Source of the DNA: Molanna angustata
Taxonomy: Eukaryota; Arthropoda; Insecta; Trichoptera; Molannidae
Assembly: GCA_963576475.1 (NCBI GenBank)
Contig: OY754977.1
Coordinates: forward strand, 14,195,243 to 14,259,242
Direction of reading: 5' to 3'
DNA length: 64,000 bases
A model generated the notes under the pieces. That model was not told where the DNA came from and did no database searches. It was given only the letters and a program-made list of their open reading frames with translations. This document shows positions 1-10,539 of the stretch, piece by piece (position 1 is the stretch's first letter; every line of letters starts with the position of its first letter). Both the position numbers and the translations under genes were made by a program.

Positions 1-394
1 CCGGCATTATATTGTAATATTGTTAAAATGAATTCTTTGAATGATCGAGCGCTAAGCGAATTCCGCTTTATGACATTATATAAAACAAAGTAAGTATTCT
101 TATTTTCATATCAAGAAAAGTAGTACCAGGCCTTATTGATATTACTGGTTGCATGTAACACATGAGACCCAACTGTCGATGGCGACGCACGCACGCAAGC
201 ACGCACTGACGCACATTTTAATTTTGTAATTATTTCAAGCCCTTTCACGCGTCGAAAGTACAGCAGCGAATTTAACGATACATTCATTTGGCAAGCAATA
301 AAAATCACTCTGTTGTAAAATTTTATTTAATACATTTTTCTTGTTTCAAGCCCTGATTAAGTTAATTTTTGGACAGGTTATTCTCTCAGAACAT

Positions 395-495
395 TTTCAG
401 GATGAATTCGCAGATAGAATATTAAGGGAGAACCGTTAAATCAAGGCACTTACAGGGCTTACGTCCTGTAATCGGCTGGTTTACATATACACTTG
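395..495. repeat. Fold-G repeat fragment
   Basis: This stretch holds AAGGCACTTACAGGGCTTAC followed by a CGGCTGGTTTA block. It matches one arm of the foldback at 11.6 kb, where the equivalent reads AAGGCACCTACAGGGCTTAC. It is a partial, single-arm copy of that dispersed family. No coding potential is visible. Confidence 0.6.
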
Positions 496-524
496 TAGCG
501 TTTGCACATTGTGGATGATTGCAA

Positions 525-750
525 TCCGGCACCAATCTTAGTTCTAGCTTTTATGGTTTTTGAGATATATGAAAAAATAAAGTAAAAATTCAAAAGTTGA
601 TAACCTCTGATTGAAACAAAAATTAAAAATTCTGAGTATAAAATTTTTATGACTATGATTAGCTGTTTTTTCTCAGCTTTATTTTAGGCTCTGTGCATTG
701 AGTGGATCAGAAGTTATAGAGGGGGAAGGGGGGACAAATTATACATACAG
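525..750 (+). repeat. Rep-A dispersed repeat, partial copy
   Basis: The words TCTAGCTTTTATGGTTTTTG, AAAATTCAAAAGTTGATAAC, a CTGAGTATAAA block and GAGTGGATCAGAAGTTATA occur in the same order at 30.5 kb, 38.95 kb and, more diverged, 58.8 kb. This copy is truncated on its left. A separate scrap of the family's left part (TTGCATGTAACACATGAGA) lies at 152-170. The family is non-coding and I do not recognise it. Confidence 0.65.
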
Positions 751-759
751 ACACACTTA

Positions 760-933
760 ATGCAGAGCGGTTAGCGGGCTGGGTTAGTAATCCAGTGGTC
801 GCGAGTTCGAATAATGCCTCGACCGATTTCGTTCACCTATAGCACAAGCATTTATTTGCTTATTTTAGGGAACGTAGGAAGATGTATATGTACTTGTTTA
901 ACAAGGACATATTCATTTTTTTACAAAAAAAAA
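760..933 (+). mobile_element. SINE-B, tRNA-headed SINE
   Basis: A tRNA-like head (GCAGAGCGGTTAGCGG, then GGTTAGTAATCCAG, then GCGAGTTCGAAT, resembling pol III A and B boxes) is followed by an unrelated body (TCACCTATAGCACAAGCATT, GGGAACGTAGGAAGATGTAT) and an A-rich 3' end. The same architecture occurs at 26342, 45198 and, inverted, at 26158 and 63346. The anticodon position reads AGT, suggesting a Thr- or Ser-like tRNA ancestor. The first bases of the head are missing here. Confidence 0.8.
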
Positions 934-999
934 TGTCCTTCGCCGAATTCTGAGTAAATATACATTATTAGTACCGAAAAGGCCCTATCTGCATGTATC

Positions 1000-1486
1000 T
1001 GCATACATCGATTTAAAACCGATTTATGAATATGAATAACAGTAAAACAAAATAAGCTGAGAATACCATCAACATTTATGGAAGGGACGAAGAAACTTTT
1101 CAATCGCCATCTTATTCTTACGTAGTTGTGTGTAATTAATATGATTCGAGTATTAAAATTTGTTTTGAAATATTACACGAATATCCGATGAATTTCAAAG
1201 AAGGTACCTATGTTGATACTATTCAAAATAGTTTGCAGTACTCTGTACTGGCATCATAATTCTGTCGTATTTGAAATATATATCCACGTTTGTTACTAAA
1301 CACCCCATGCATGATACCCAGTATTAATTAGTATGTAGGTACGTTAATTAGTCAGGAAGCTTCATTTTCGTAATACAATTTGATGGTGAATGATAATAAA
1401 CTTGGTGTTTGGTAGAACTTACGACTACGTCTGCTTTTATATCAAAGAATCGTATCGTCACTACATTTCAAAAGAAATATATATTA
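1000..1486. other. AT-rich spacer, nothing recognised
   Basis: Only short stop-rich frames and AT-rich sequence are seen here. No repeat shared with the rest of the window was noticed. Confidence 0.5.
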
Positions 1487-1487
1487 A

Positions 1488-1905
1488 CATACATACATAC
1501 ATACCATCACGCCATATCCCTTACGGGGTAAGCAGAGAGAACCGAGCGCCATACTCCTCTATTTTTGCATACATTCTTAGCTTCCTTTACATCCATGCAT
1601 CGTCTTATACATGCTCGTCGATTATTCAAGCATCTTATATTTCCTTCTTTCAAAATATCATTCACATGGTCATGCCATCCCTTTCAGGGGCGGCCCCTGC
1701 TATTCACTCCATCTCTTACACCCATGTATATTTTTTTGGTCAGTCGTTCATCATTCATTCTTTCAAGATGTCCAAACCACCTCAAGGAATTCACTTTCAT
1801 TTTATTTATAATACTCTTCTTCATCTTGCATTCCCTCCTTATGTCCTCATTTTTTATTCTATCATATATCGTTCTATTACATACTCTTCTTAGTGATCTC
1901 ATTTC
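1488..1905 (-). mobile_element. RTE-1 relic: C-terminal end of a non-LTR reverse transcriptase ORF
   Basis: The minus strand encodes RSLRRVCNRTIYDRIKNED, then LRWFGHLERMNDERLTKKIY and NSRGRP. This is the conserved RWxGHxxRM...GRPR tail found after the reverse transcriptase domain in RTE-like insect elements. The frame then breaks, but the remaining C-terminus down to the stop at about 1507 can be aligned with the copies at 4633 and 59261. The 3' end is an (ATGT)n tail, seen here as ACATACATAC at 1488-1505. The element is 5'-truncated near 1905 and inactive. Confidence 0.8.
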
Positions 1906-1929
1906 AAATATATCAAATATATATTAAGT

Positions 1930-2745
1930 AGAGGAAAAATCACATTTCAGAAAATGAAATAAGTAGATGAATACTATTTAATTTTGGTTACGAAGATACA
2001 AATGTAAATGTTATAAACACCCGTTTTATAAACTTGAATCAATGAAATTTCTCGAATTCCTCTGAAACTCGTATATTTCAAATGAAATACTATTTTATTT
2101 AATGCTCAAACTTTTCGACGACTAAATTTCATTCATTGTTGTGCTCTTTCAATCAATATTTTTTGTATTAAAAGGAAATAATATGAACATTATTATTTTA
2201 TTTATTTAGGTACGTTAAAAAAACATTTATATAAAAAATTGCAAAATAAAGACACACCATCTTAAGTTAAGAATATAAAAAGAAAAAGTATACATATATG
2301 TGTATATATACCTAAGTGAAAATAAAAATATATTTTCCTAATATATGTACCTACAAATAAGAATTCTTATTCAAATACAAATTATATAAAAGATAAAAAA
2401 ACAAAGAAAGTACCTAACAAGAATGCAAACACAAAAGTATAAAAATCAAGAGAAAGATAAAAAAATATAAGGATATAAAGAATATAAGAAACATATAAAA
2501 TAGAAATTAAAAAAAACACAATTGAAAATGTTACGAAAACAATACCTACCGATCTTAGTTCGATTTTCAAGTTGTATAAGCTTACATTGAAAATTTCATC
2601 AACGATTAAAATGGAAAATGTACATCGAAATATGCACCATCATTTTTTTAACTGTATGTGATTTTAATGTTTCGTACATATGTACCATCGCAGCATATCG
2701 AAAATCATGGAAAATATTTAGTATACAGTATACAAGTTCTCATCA
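1930..2745. other. AT-rich spacer, nothing recognised
   Basis: The sequence is very A/T-rich, with an AAAGA/ATAAA-dominated part at 2220-2560. It may include decayed retroelement 3' untranslated sequence, but no diagnostic motif supports this. Confidence 0.4.
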
Positions 2746-2751
2746 TAAGAC

Positions 2752-2900
2752 ATTTGAAAACTCACTATAAGACATTTGAATTGGTGAATGTAACAATTGT
2801 GTCAAGTGATCACTAAAGCCAGTCGACGACAGGTCATAAGCACAAATGTATGTGATTTTCATTGGTTTCACCCACAATCTCTCTTCCTCCATCTCTATAG
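2752..2900. repeat. Fold-G-related repeat, left copy of a duplicated pair
   Basis: CACTATAAGACATTTGAATT, GGTGAATGTAACAATTGTGT, AGTGATCACTAAAGCCAG and GACAGGTCATAAG all recur in the same order and orientation at 7552-7640. The CCAG...GACAGGTCATAAG part is shared with the foldback at 11.6 kb, so this is probably a Fold-G internal segment. Confidence 0.6.
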
Positions 2901-3114
2901 AGTCTTTATAAAATACCTATAGGACATACTTCTATATGTTTTATTGTTCTCATATAAACCTAGTATTAATTTAATGCAGAAAAACATCACATTGAAAATG
3001 TTTGGCCGAGTACAAAGTCCTAAAAGAAACTTTGCTTATTTGGAATAAATAAGAAACGCCTTGTTTCCTACAATCTGTATAGATTTGTAGTATTGAAACA
3101 ATAATAACATACTA

Positions 3115-3240
3115 GCTTCGCGGCCCAACCCCGGTTTGGCGCTACGCGCCATTTTTTTAGGCGCTTCGCGCCTTTATTTATGCGCTACGCGCATTTCATT
3201 GGGCGCTGTGCGCCATTTGTTTTATGCCAAGCATCGTTTT
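3115..3240. repeat. Cluster of four short GC-rich hairpins
   Basis: Four 13-base self-complementary words lie in a row: GGCGCTACGCGCC (3138-3150), GGCGCTTCGCGCC (3160-3172), TGCGCTACGCGCA (3181-3193) and GGCGCTGTGCGCC (3202-3214). They are spaced about 21 bases apart with T-rich spacers. The block follows ACTAGCTTCGCGGCCCAACC; similar ACTAGCTxxxGCCCGCG starts are, from memory, common at repeat ends in Lepidoptera. The surrounding frame MALRAIFLGASRLYLCATRI is probably a by-product of the repeat. Function is unknown. Confidence 0.75.
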
Positions 3241-3399
3241 TTTAACGCTTCTCACCAACCTATGACCGCTGCACATCGAACCAATTCAGGTATTCATCGA
3301 ACTTACAAAGTATTGAATGTTATCAATAGTGATTTGTAATTAAGATATTCATTAATTTATTATATTATTAGTTCAATGTTTAATAATGTTACCATAATA

Positions 3400-4515
3400 G
3401 AAATTAAACAATAAGTTATTAGTGTGAGTATATTTATCAATATAAATGAATCATATTTCTAAAAAAACATTTAAATTGTACTTAAGCACATAATATTATT
3501 ATGTATAATGTTTCAATGTATATAGGCATGCTATAAGCATTCAACTCTCAAATGTTGTTGATGTTCCGTTATTTTTTTTTTAAATGGGCAACTACAATAA
3601 TATTGTTTTAAACAAATATAATACGAATAGCAACATAAGTAATTGTTACTTAATCAGCCCACCTTTGATTTCATTTTGCATGTACTCACTGCTGATAACA
3701 AAACAAATTATTATTCCTGTATAGCGTGGCTCCTGGACATACATAATATGTCCACGGAACTGAGTTTTTCCAAATTATTATATGTGGTAAGGCATTGGTA
3801 CAATGGGGAATTCTGAGCGGCATTAGTGTTTTTTTTTAGTCCAAAAAGAACGTTAAGGTGTGTCTTGTTTGTCTATTTGGTATGTTGAAGTTAATCATTT
3901 TCATAAGGTCTGTACAGTCAATTTTGAAGTTTTTTATGCCATAAAGGTACATTAAGTCTGAGGTCCTTCGTCTTGTCTGTAAAGTCTGCAATTCATGCTT
4001 GTAGTTATTACCAAATTTGTACTTCATGTTTTTCAAAAATATTTATTGTATTCATTCTATACTGTTAATATAAGTATTATATTGTGGATTCCAAATGACT
4101 GACCCTTGTTCCAATTGACTTCTAACAATTGTGTTATACAGTAAGCTAAATGTTTTCATTTGTGTGAATGGTTTACATACTCTCATCAGGAATCCCAACA
4201 TTTTATAAGCTTTCAGTATAATGGTGTTTGTCAAATAAAAGTTTACTGTCCAGTTGTATACCTAAGTCTCTACAGTCTGATTTCTTATCAATCGCCTCCC
4301 TATTGATTTTGTATGTGTATTGTATTGTACTTTTTTTCCTAGAGAATGTAATGGAGTGACATTTTTCTACATTTAGTAACAGCTTATTAGAGTCAAAATA
4401 AGAAGTTAGTCTATCCAGGTAAAGTTGTAAGTCCTTAGTCAGTAATGTCTAACAGTTTTACAGATTTTCATATCATTCAGTTTTATAGATTATTATCTTA
4501 TGTACTTTAAACAAA
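3400..4515. repeat. Left member of a decayed local duplication
   Basis: ATTAAACAATAAGTTATT, GTAATTGTTACTTAATCAGC, GGTATGTTGAAGTTAAT, GTGGATTCCAAATGACTGAC, AGTTGTAAGTCCTTAG and TCTTATGTACTTTAAACAAA occur here and, in the same order, within 5755-6410. The right member has lost several internal blocks. This left member contains the reverse transcriptase relic at 3836-4460. Confidence 0.7.
3836..4460 (-). mobile_element. Jockey/CR1-type reverse transcriptase relic
   Basis: Read on the minus strand in broken frames, the order is NKLLLNVEKCHSITFSRKK, DLGIQLDSKLLFDKH, AYKMLGFLMRV, QLEQGSVIWNPQY, then YKHELQTLQTRRRTSDLMYL. These are the post-YADD blocks of Jockey/CR1/I-group elements (the N-x-x-K-C-x-x-I/M segment, LGxxLDSxLxF, SxxWxP, and the RRRxxDLxxLY block near the C-terminus). 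At least two frameshifts are present and the catalytic YADD part is absent. The relic at 13.6-14.3 kb is a related element. Confidence 0.75.
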
Positions 4516-4619
4516 CTTGGATGGTTTTGAATATGTACTGGTTGTATTAATTTGAATAATGTCATAGGCAAAAATGTAAATACTTATTTGTCAAAATATT
4601 ATAAAAACAATATTGAACA

Positions 4620-5346
4620 CACATACATACCATCACGCCATGTCCCTCACGGGGTAGGCAGAGAGAACCGAACGCCACATTTTTCTATCTTGACACACAT
4701 TCATCGCCTCATCAACATTCATACATCGTCTTATACATGTTCGTCTGTTGTTCAAGCTTCTTACATTTCCATATTTCAAAATAACGTTTACATGGTCGTG
4801 CCATCCTTTTCTTGGGCGCCCGCGACCTCTTATTCCGTTCCTGTCAGCTTTGTATATTTTCTTCGTCAGGCGTTCTTCGTTCATTCTTCCCAAGTGGCAA
4901 AACCATCTCAATGTGTTAACTTTCATTCTGTTAATTACATCTTCCTTCATCGTACATTCTTTCCTTGTATCTTCATTCCGAACTCTGTCATACATAGTTC
5001 TGTTACAAATTCTTCTAAGCGATCTCAATTCAACTGCATTTATTCTGCTTTCATGCGACTTCTGCCATGTCCAGGTCTTACTTGCATACGTCAAGGTTGG
5101 CACTACGATTGCATTATGAATGGCAACTTTAGCGTCTCTTGATATGTTGCGATCATTCATAACTGGTCTAAGCGCTCCATTCACTCTGTTTTCTGCCATA
5201 ACTCTTCTTTCAATATCCTTATCAGGCCGTCCATTCCGTTGGAACATACTACCCTGATAGACATACTCGTCGACTTGTTCAAGCCATTCATTCTCTACTT
5301 TTATTTGAAACACTGTTCTGCTTTCACTCTTTTCTCTATTGAACAT
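4620..5346 (-). mobile_element. RTE-1 relic, longest copy (237 codons open)
   Basis: An open minus-strand frame from 5346 to 4633 encodes the C-terminal third of a non-LTR reverse transcriptase. It starts at EWLEQVDEYVYQGSMFQRNG, passes VVPTLTYASKTWTWQKSHES and LRWFCHLGRMNEERLTKKIY, and ends GRPRKGWHDHV...AYPVRDMA. It lacks the catalytic domain because the element is 5'-truncated near 5346. The 3' end is a short CATACATAC run at 4620-4630, matching the (ATGT)n tail of the other RTE-1 copies. The intact frame suggests it is younger than the copy at 1.5 kb. Confidence 0.85.
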
Positions 5347-5744
5347 ATGAGTAAATATAAGTTAACCCTGGAACACCCAACATAATCTAGAACACTTGTA
5401 TTACATACATAATATATACTACGAACGTACATACAAACGTTCACCGTCCTGCCCTATAATCTGCACCATATAAATCAACGCTTAAAGATGCCCTTATACA
5501 TGCTAGAATATTTTGTAAGTTTATCGAATTTATTATATAAAGGAAAAATTGTAAAAAAATCAAATTTTACTTAAGCACATAATGTGTAATTTTTCAATAT
5601 AAATGTTTTCATAATGTCATTATCAGTCAATACAAAGCTATCATGATTTGATCTACATTGCTATTAGATGATTAATCCAATAGACGCCCTACGATTGATT
5701 TTAAATGTAATTTAGGGTATATAATATATGGAAAACAATGTATA

Positions 5745-6410
5745 ATGTGCACCATATAAATCAACTAAACAATAAGTTATTGGTGTATATTTATTGATAT
5801 AAATTAATCATCTTGCTAAAAAAACATTTCAATATATATAGACATGCTTCTCAAGATTTTTTCACAATGAAATACATATTCGGTACATGTAAATAAATAA
5901 ATTTGAAGTATTTCATAAGTGAACATGTACATACTTATTTGTCAAAATGTTCAAAGCATACATATGAGAGAGAACTAAATGTTTATAAATCAATTTAAAA
6001 TCTCTTTAAATACAATATTTTCTGAATACTTACTCATATTTTTTACAACCATTCTTGTTCCATTACAAAGACCATCTCCTCGTAGAATTTTATTTAAAAA
6101 AAATGGGCAACGTACAATAATATTTTTTTAAACAAATATGTATAATAAATAAGAATAGTAACATAAGTAATTGTTACTTAATCAGCCCACCTTTAATTTC
6201 ATTGGTATGTTGAAGTTAATAATTTTCAGAAGGTCTGTAAGTCAAAATTGTGGATTCCAGATGACTGACTCATGCATAATAATTGTGTTATATAGTAAGC
6301 TGAATGTCAGGATCAAGTTGTAAGTCCTAACAGTCAGTAATGTCTATAACAGTTTTATAGATTTTCATATCGTTATCTTATGTACTTTAAACAAAGTGAT
6401 TCACAAACTA
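5745..6410. repeat. Right, internally deleted member of the local duplication
   Basis: This stretch repeats the order of sequence blocks seen at 3400-4515 but is roughly half as long. Most of the reverse transcriptase relic is reduced to scraps (GTGGATTCCAGATGACTGAC, AGTTGTAAGTCCTAACAG). Shared flanks include AAATGGGCAACGTACAATAA versus AAATGGGCAACTACAATAAT. Confidence 0.7.
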
Positions 6411-6489
6411 TGTATGCATTTGTTGGAACAGCTCGCTAGCACAATGTATTATATTGTAGACCTCCCCAGATGCAGCTAGAATAAAATTG

Positions 6490-6840
6490 CATAGTTGTTA
6501 CCGATTGACGATGGTTTGTTTAAAATATCTCTCATTGGACCGCCAAAAATTGCAACTCGAGCTTCATCTATTTTGTTGACACCTTACATTTAAAGGGTGT
6601 CTCATACGTACCCCATAGAACACACTAACTAACGTACCCTTACAACTTCATCTGCATCATAAACATACAGACTATAATTTTTCAAACAGTATGGTCCGGT
6701 ACCAGGCACGTCTGCAATTTGAACACCGAAGGATGCAAAAGCATTAGCACTATTCTTCCGGATATGTTGACAGTACTAACAACTACTCTTCGCCTAGCAT
6801 TTCGCAATGTTCGCCTACGATCTCGCTGTTCTGTCATATC
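6490..6840 (-). pseudogene. Probable Helitron transposase (Helitron_like_N) relic
   Basis: Three minus-strand segments in succession look like the N-terminal region of Helitron Rep/helicase proteins. The first is an Arg-rich start, MTEQRDRRRTLRNARRR, from about 6837. The second is NSANAFASFGVQIADVPG followed by TGPYC, near 6757-6690, similar to the FAFTSxGxxxD...GP(Y/P)xFRIHG block. The third is LYVYDADEVVRVR near 6690-6628, similar to the LYxxDxDExxxxR block. A later stretch reads VNKIDEARVAIFGGPMRDIL at about 6590-6520, reminiscent of the AxIFxxxGPxxRDI block. Frames are broken, and the part between GPYC and LYVYD is deleted. The assignment is from remembered family motifs and needs a profile search; a chance resemblance is the alternative. 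Confidence 0.45.
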
Positions 6841-7546
6841 TCACTCATCCATCTCTTGATTTGTCGTGTTTTGGTATCAGGCATCCACGGAGCATCCACT
6901 AAATACCTGCAACAAACAAAATAACACCAAATAATTAGATATGACGATGCGTCACGTCAAACGTCAAATGTCAATCCGTGAATCCGTCCATTGTCCATAT
7001 CCTGTTAGTACAGAATGCTGCCAGTATTCAATTACGTATTCCGCAGATTTATTAATAACGATAAATATTATTGGTGTTTAAAATTCTTTTTTGAACAATA
7101 ATATTATCAATTGATGTTGCAAATACATTTTAAACGATACTTTTGTACTTTTTCGTTTCAAATATTTTTTTATGTTGAAGAAATATTTTGAATGCGTAAA
7201 ATAAAATTGGGTAAAAATATTTAACTGGCAATACGCGCACATTCTAAACCGGAACAGACACGGCATACATGGGGAGTGGGAGACGTATTCAATATAATAG
7301 ATTCTTGGCAATTTTTAAATACATATATAAAACGTTGTCAGATCTGCAATGTCATCTGTGGTATAAAACCCAAAACCTTCCGATAGGTCGCTGGGATTTG
7401 ACAGTTATCTGTGTTTCATAAAAATTATAAAAGATATTAGTTTTTGTACTGTTCGATAGATGGCCAGCTTAAAGCAACTGTATGAACAGTATCACCTTGA
7501 TTTTATAAATCAACTGTATGAACAGATTCAAATTGACAGTTCTCAC

Positions 7547-7690
7547 AAGGAGAATTCACTATAAGACATTTGAATTGGTGAATGTTACAATTGTGTAAAG
7601 TGATCACTAAAGCCAGCTCATGACAGGTCATAAGTTTTGTAAAAAAAAATTCTTCCTCCATCCCTATTATAAATACAATATAATTAACTT
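7547..7690. repeat. Fold-G-related repeat, right copy of the pair
   Basis: This is the counterpart of 2752-2900 (CACTATAAGACATTTGAATT, AGTGATCACTAAAGCCAG, GACAGGTCATAAG, then TTCTTCCTCCATCCCTAT). Same orientation, about 4.8 kb apart, with several substitutions. Confidence 0.6.
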
Positions 7691-7984
7691 AACAAATTGT
7701 GTATTAAAAAAAATTGTAGTATAATTTTAAAATTTAAAGCAAAACAAAATAATCCTTTGTGTCCAGTGAGATAAAAAAAAATTATTGGATAGAAATGGAA
7801 AGAAACAAATATCAAGTCCTTAACCAAATGTCCGTTTATTTGTCACTTTGAATATAGTTGTCACTTTGAGTGGTTTTCCAAATAAATAGGTACCTGTATA
7901 TAACGGTGAAACAAACTGTTGTCTTTGTTGACTCGCAGTTATCAATCATGTATTTTTGCCTGCCTTTAGATTGCAATTGAATTT

Positions 7985-8235
7985 CGATTTGTTTTTTTTT
8001 GTTTTGTTTGAAGTGACGAAAAGTTGATTTTTATGCAATCAGTTAGATTTTTGATTTGTTAGAAGTGACGAATAATCGATTGTTATGCGGCCAGTTAGAT
8101 ATTTGATTTCTTTGAAGTAGATTTTTAATTTATTATTTTAAGTGACGAAAAGTCGATTGTTATGCAATCAGTTAGATTTTTGATTTGTTTGAAGTGACGA
8201 AAAGTCGATTGTTATGTGGTCAGTGATATTTTTGG
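7985..8235. repeat. Minisatellite, about four units of ~51 bp
   Basis: The unit contains GAAGTGACGAAAAGTCGATT, GTTATGCAATCAGTTAGATT and TTTGATTTGTTT. GAAGTGACGA or its variants recur at about 8010, 8061, 8140 and 8191, spaced 51, 79 and 51. The third interval carries an extra partial unit. The array lies in AT-rich sequence with no gene nearby. Confidence 0.75.
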
Positions 8236-8399
8236 TTGAAACTAAATGAGTATCATCATGATAGATAACAAATGTTTTCTTTTATTTCCTCGGTCACTAA
8301 CAGCTACCATGTCAAATAACAAGTTGCCATATTCTGTAGTGTGATGCAATATAAAACATGAATATATGTAGGTACATATAGAGTCTAATAAGGACATTA

Positions 8400-8625
8400 T
8401 AACATATTTTTTTTACTTTTTTTTGCATATTTTTTTACATATTTGTCACATGATTTTCAGTATTTTTTTACATGTTTTTTATATATTTTTATTTTTTTTT
8501 TCATATTTATTACATGTTTTTTGTTTATTTTTTTTACATATATTTCATTATTTTATACATATTTTTTACATGTTTTTACTTATTTTTTACATTGTTTTTT
8601 TATTTAATTCTGTTTTTTTAATATA
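8400..8625. repeat. T-rich low-complexity tract, (T)nACATA-like
   Basis: Repeated TTTTTTTACATATTT-like words form a polypyrimidine tract. The open frame through it (Phe/Ile/Leu/His-rich) is a composition artefact. Confidence 0.7.
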
Positions 8626-8639
8626 ATATAATATATTAT

Positions 8640-10020
8640 ACTTGTATGTGTAAAAACTATTAAACCGTAAATTGAAATAAAATAAAATAAATATCTTTTT
8701 AAAATAGATATCATCTGTTGATGGGTCCAGACCGAGTTGACTAAAAGGTTTGATTAATTCAATTCAAAGGTCCAAACTCTGTCAAAAATTGCTACTTTAA
8801 CTTGAGATAGTCCATAAATAGTATCGAATCGTTGGAGAAATTTTATTGCACCGATAAAATATCTAACGACGATGTTACATATATTTAATGAACCTTAACT
8901 ATTAAAAGGACTTGTTAAGAAATGTTATAGAACTCGTTTTAAGTTAAAAATATTCTGTTTTAGTTTATTTGATCTAGTATATTTTCTCACAAAAATTCTA
9001 TTTTTTACTGTTTTACATAATGTGTAATTGTTTTATAAAAAAACAAATTAAAATCACAACTCTAAAATTGAAATAACCATGGAACCATAGAATAATAATA
9101 GCATAGAATACTCTTTAGCCTGCAGTAAACGCGACTGCTTTATGTTGACTAATTTGGTCAACATTTTGCTACGAGCATTCAGTAATCATTTGGCCGTCTG
9201 CGTGATACGTTCTCCAAATAGGGATTTTTTTAACTGCTTGCAAAATTATTTACGCAGTCATAACGAGTAGTACCTTCCTTATATGAACAATGTCTACCAA
9301 CAGAGTCATACATTATATTGACACGAGCCGGCCAATAAAACGGCTTCACTTTTTGAGCGAGGTATTGTATGGAAATGAGTATTCTATAGTTTTAATATTA
9401 TTCTATACATAGAACATTATATTTATAGTTCAATGCATTTGTACGTAACTACCTACCACACAGGACTACAGTAGCTAAAAAGTGAATTGATTATACATAT
9501 TATAATTACCATAGTTCGTATAGCCACCAAGCCGAAGCGCCCTTGATATTAAAAAAAAACCTCAAATAATTGTCTATCGTTGTTTTTTTTTATACTATTT
9601 CTAATTCGTGTGATATGACAAGCCATTAAATCTTAATGTACCTATCTCCACTTCAGTTAAATTATTTTCAAAGCACACAACATAACGACACCCCTTGCGG
9701 TCTCCTCTGTATACATGTTGAGATCATTTAAATGAAATACCTTCTGAAAACGTTGGATTGGCTGTATGTATACAGTATACAGTATAAATGTATGTTGGAA
9801 ACGTATTAAGTAAATACAATGATCGTCGGGGTGGGTCACACACACATACCTATGTAAAATGTACGCCCTTTACCTAAGCCATAAATTCACCTCAGCACCG
9901 CTAATGTAGCCAGACCAACCACGTGTTGACAATATAAATATAATATATTGTAATATTTGGTTTGTTCTTAATGTGCTTGTTATTTCTGCACACCAAACAA
10001 TTCGCCTCTCGGCTGTTTGC
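8640..10020. other. Spacer, nothing recognised
   Basis: About 1.4 kb with no open frame longer than 65 codons, no recognisable retroelement motif and no repeat shared with the rest of the window that I could see. Confidence 0.45.
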
Positions 10021-10024
10021 AAAG

Positions 10025-10440
10025 ACTGGAACATTATTGATAATACTAGTTGCATGTTACACATGAGATCTCAACACATAGGAATCACCCAGTATCTCAA
10101 CACATATAAGACTATCGAGATTGAGATGGGCTGGATATGATCAGAGAATGCCAAATATGCGAAAGAGAATTATGACTGGTCATACAGGAGGAAGAAGGAA
10201 AATAGGAAGACCCAGGTTGCGATAGGAGAATGAGGTGAGGAAGGATGGAGTGCGGCTCTTAAGCGTTACAAACTGGAGGACAGCAGCTGAGGACAGGCGG
10301 GGTTGGAGGCAAAAGTTGAAGAAGGCCAACGCTCGACTTGAGCTGTAGCGCCATCGAAGAAGAAGAACACATGAGATCCAATTTTCGATAGCGATATTAT
10401 GTATACATAGTTAAAGAATATGTACCAAACTATAAATCAA
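10025..10440 (+). repeat. Rep-A left-end fragment, interrupted
   Basis: ACTAGTTGCATGTTACACAT lies left of an RTE insertion. ACACATGAGATCCAATTTTC and GTACCAAACTATAAATCAAA lie right of it. Together they match the uninterrupted Rep-A left part at 29993-30075 (ACTAGTTGCATGTAACACAT, GTACCAAACTATAAACAAC). Confidence 0.65.
10071..10366 (+). mobile_element. RTE-like 3' end with a 12-bp target-site duplication
   Basis: The plus strand reads RLRWAGYDQRMPNMRKRIM, then GGRRKIGRPRLR, a stop, then NWRTAAEDRRGWRQKLKKAN and AIEEEE. This is the RWAGHxxRM...GRPR...W C-terminal tail of RTE-type reverse transcriptases, ending in a GAAGAAGAAG tail. The insert is bounded by ACACATGAGATC on both sides (10059-10070 and 10367-10378), and removing it restores the Rep-A sequence. 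It is short, 5'-truncated and dead. Confidence 0.85.
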
Positions 10441-10539
10441 AACTTATTCCCATTGTTTATTACTTCATCTTGTTCTTCTATGTAGAATTTTGTAACAATT
10501 CACTCAAATTTTAAACCATTTTCTTTCATCCAATATCAA

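Noticed and set aside
1390..1927. Plus-strand open frames of 120-167 codons
   Set aside because: They are antisense shadows of the RTE-1 reverse transcriptase tail. The minus strand carries the recognisable protein motifs. The same holds for 4552-5142 and 59214-59561.
8423..8626. 67-codon Phe/Ile-rich frame resembling a membrane peptide
   Set aside because: It is a product of the T-rich low-complexity tract. The same reasoning applies to 20422-20670 and 45296-45523.
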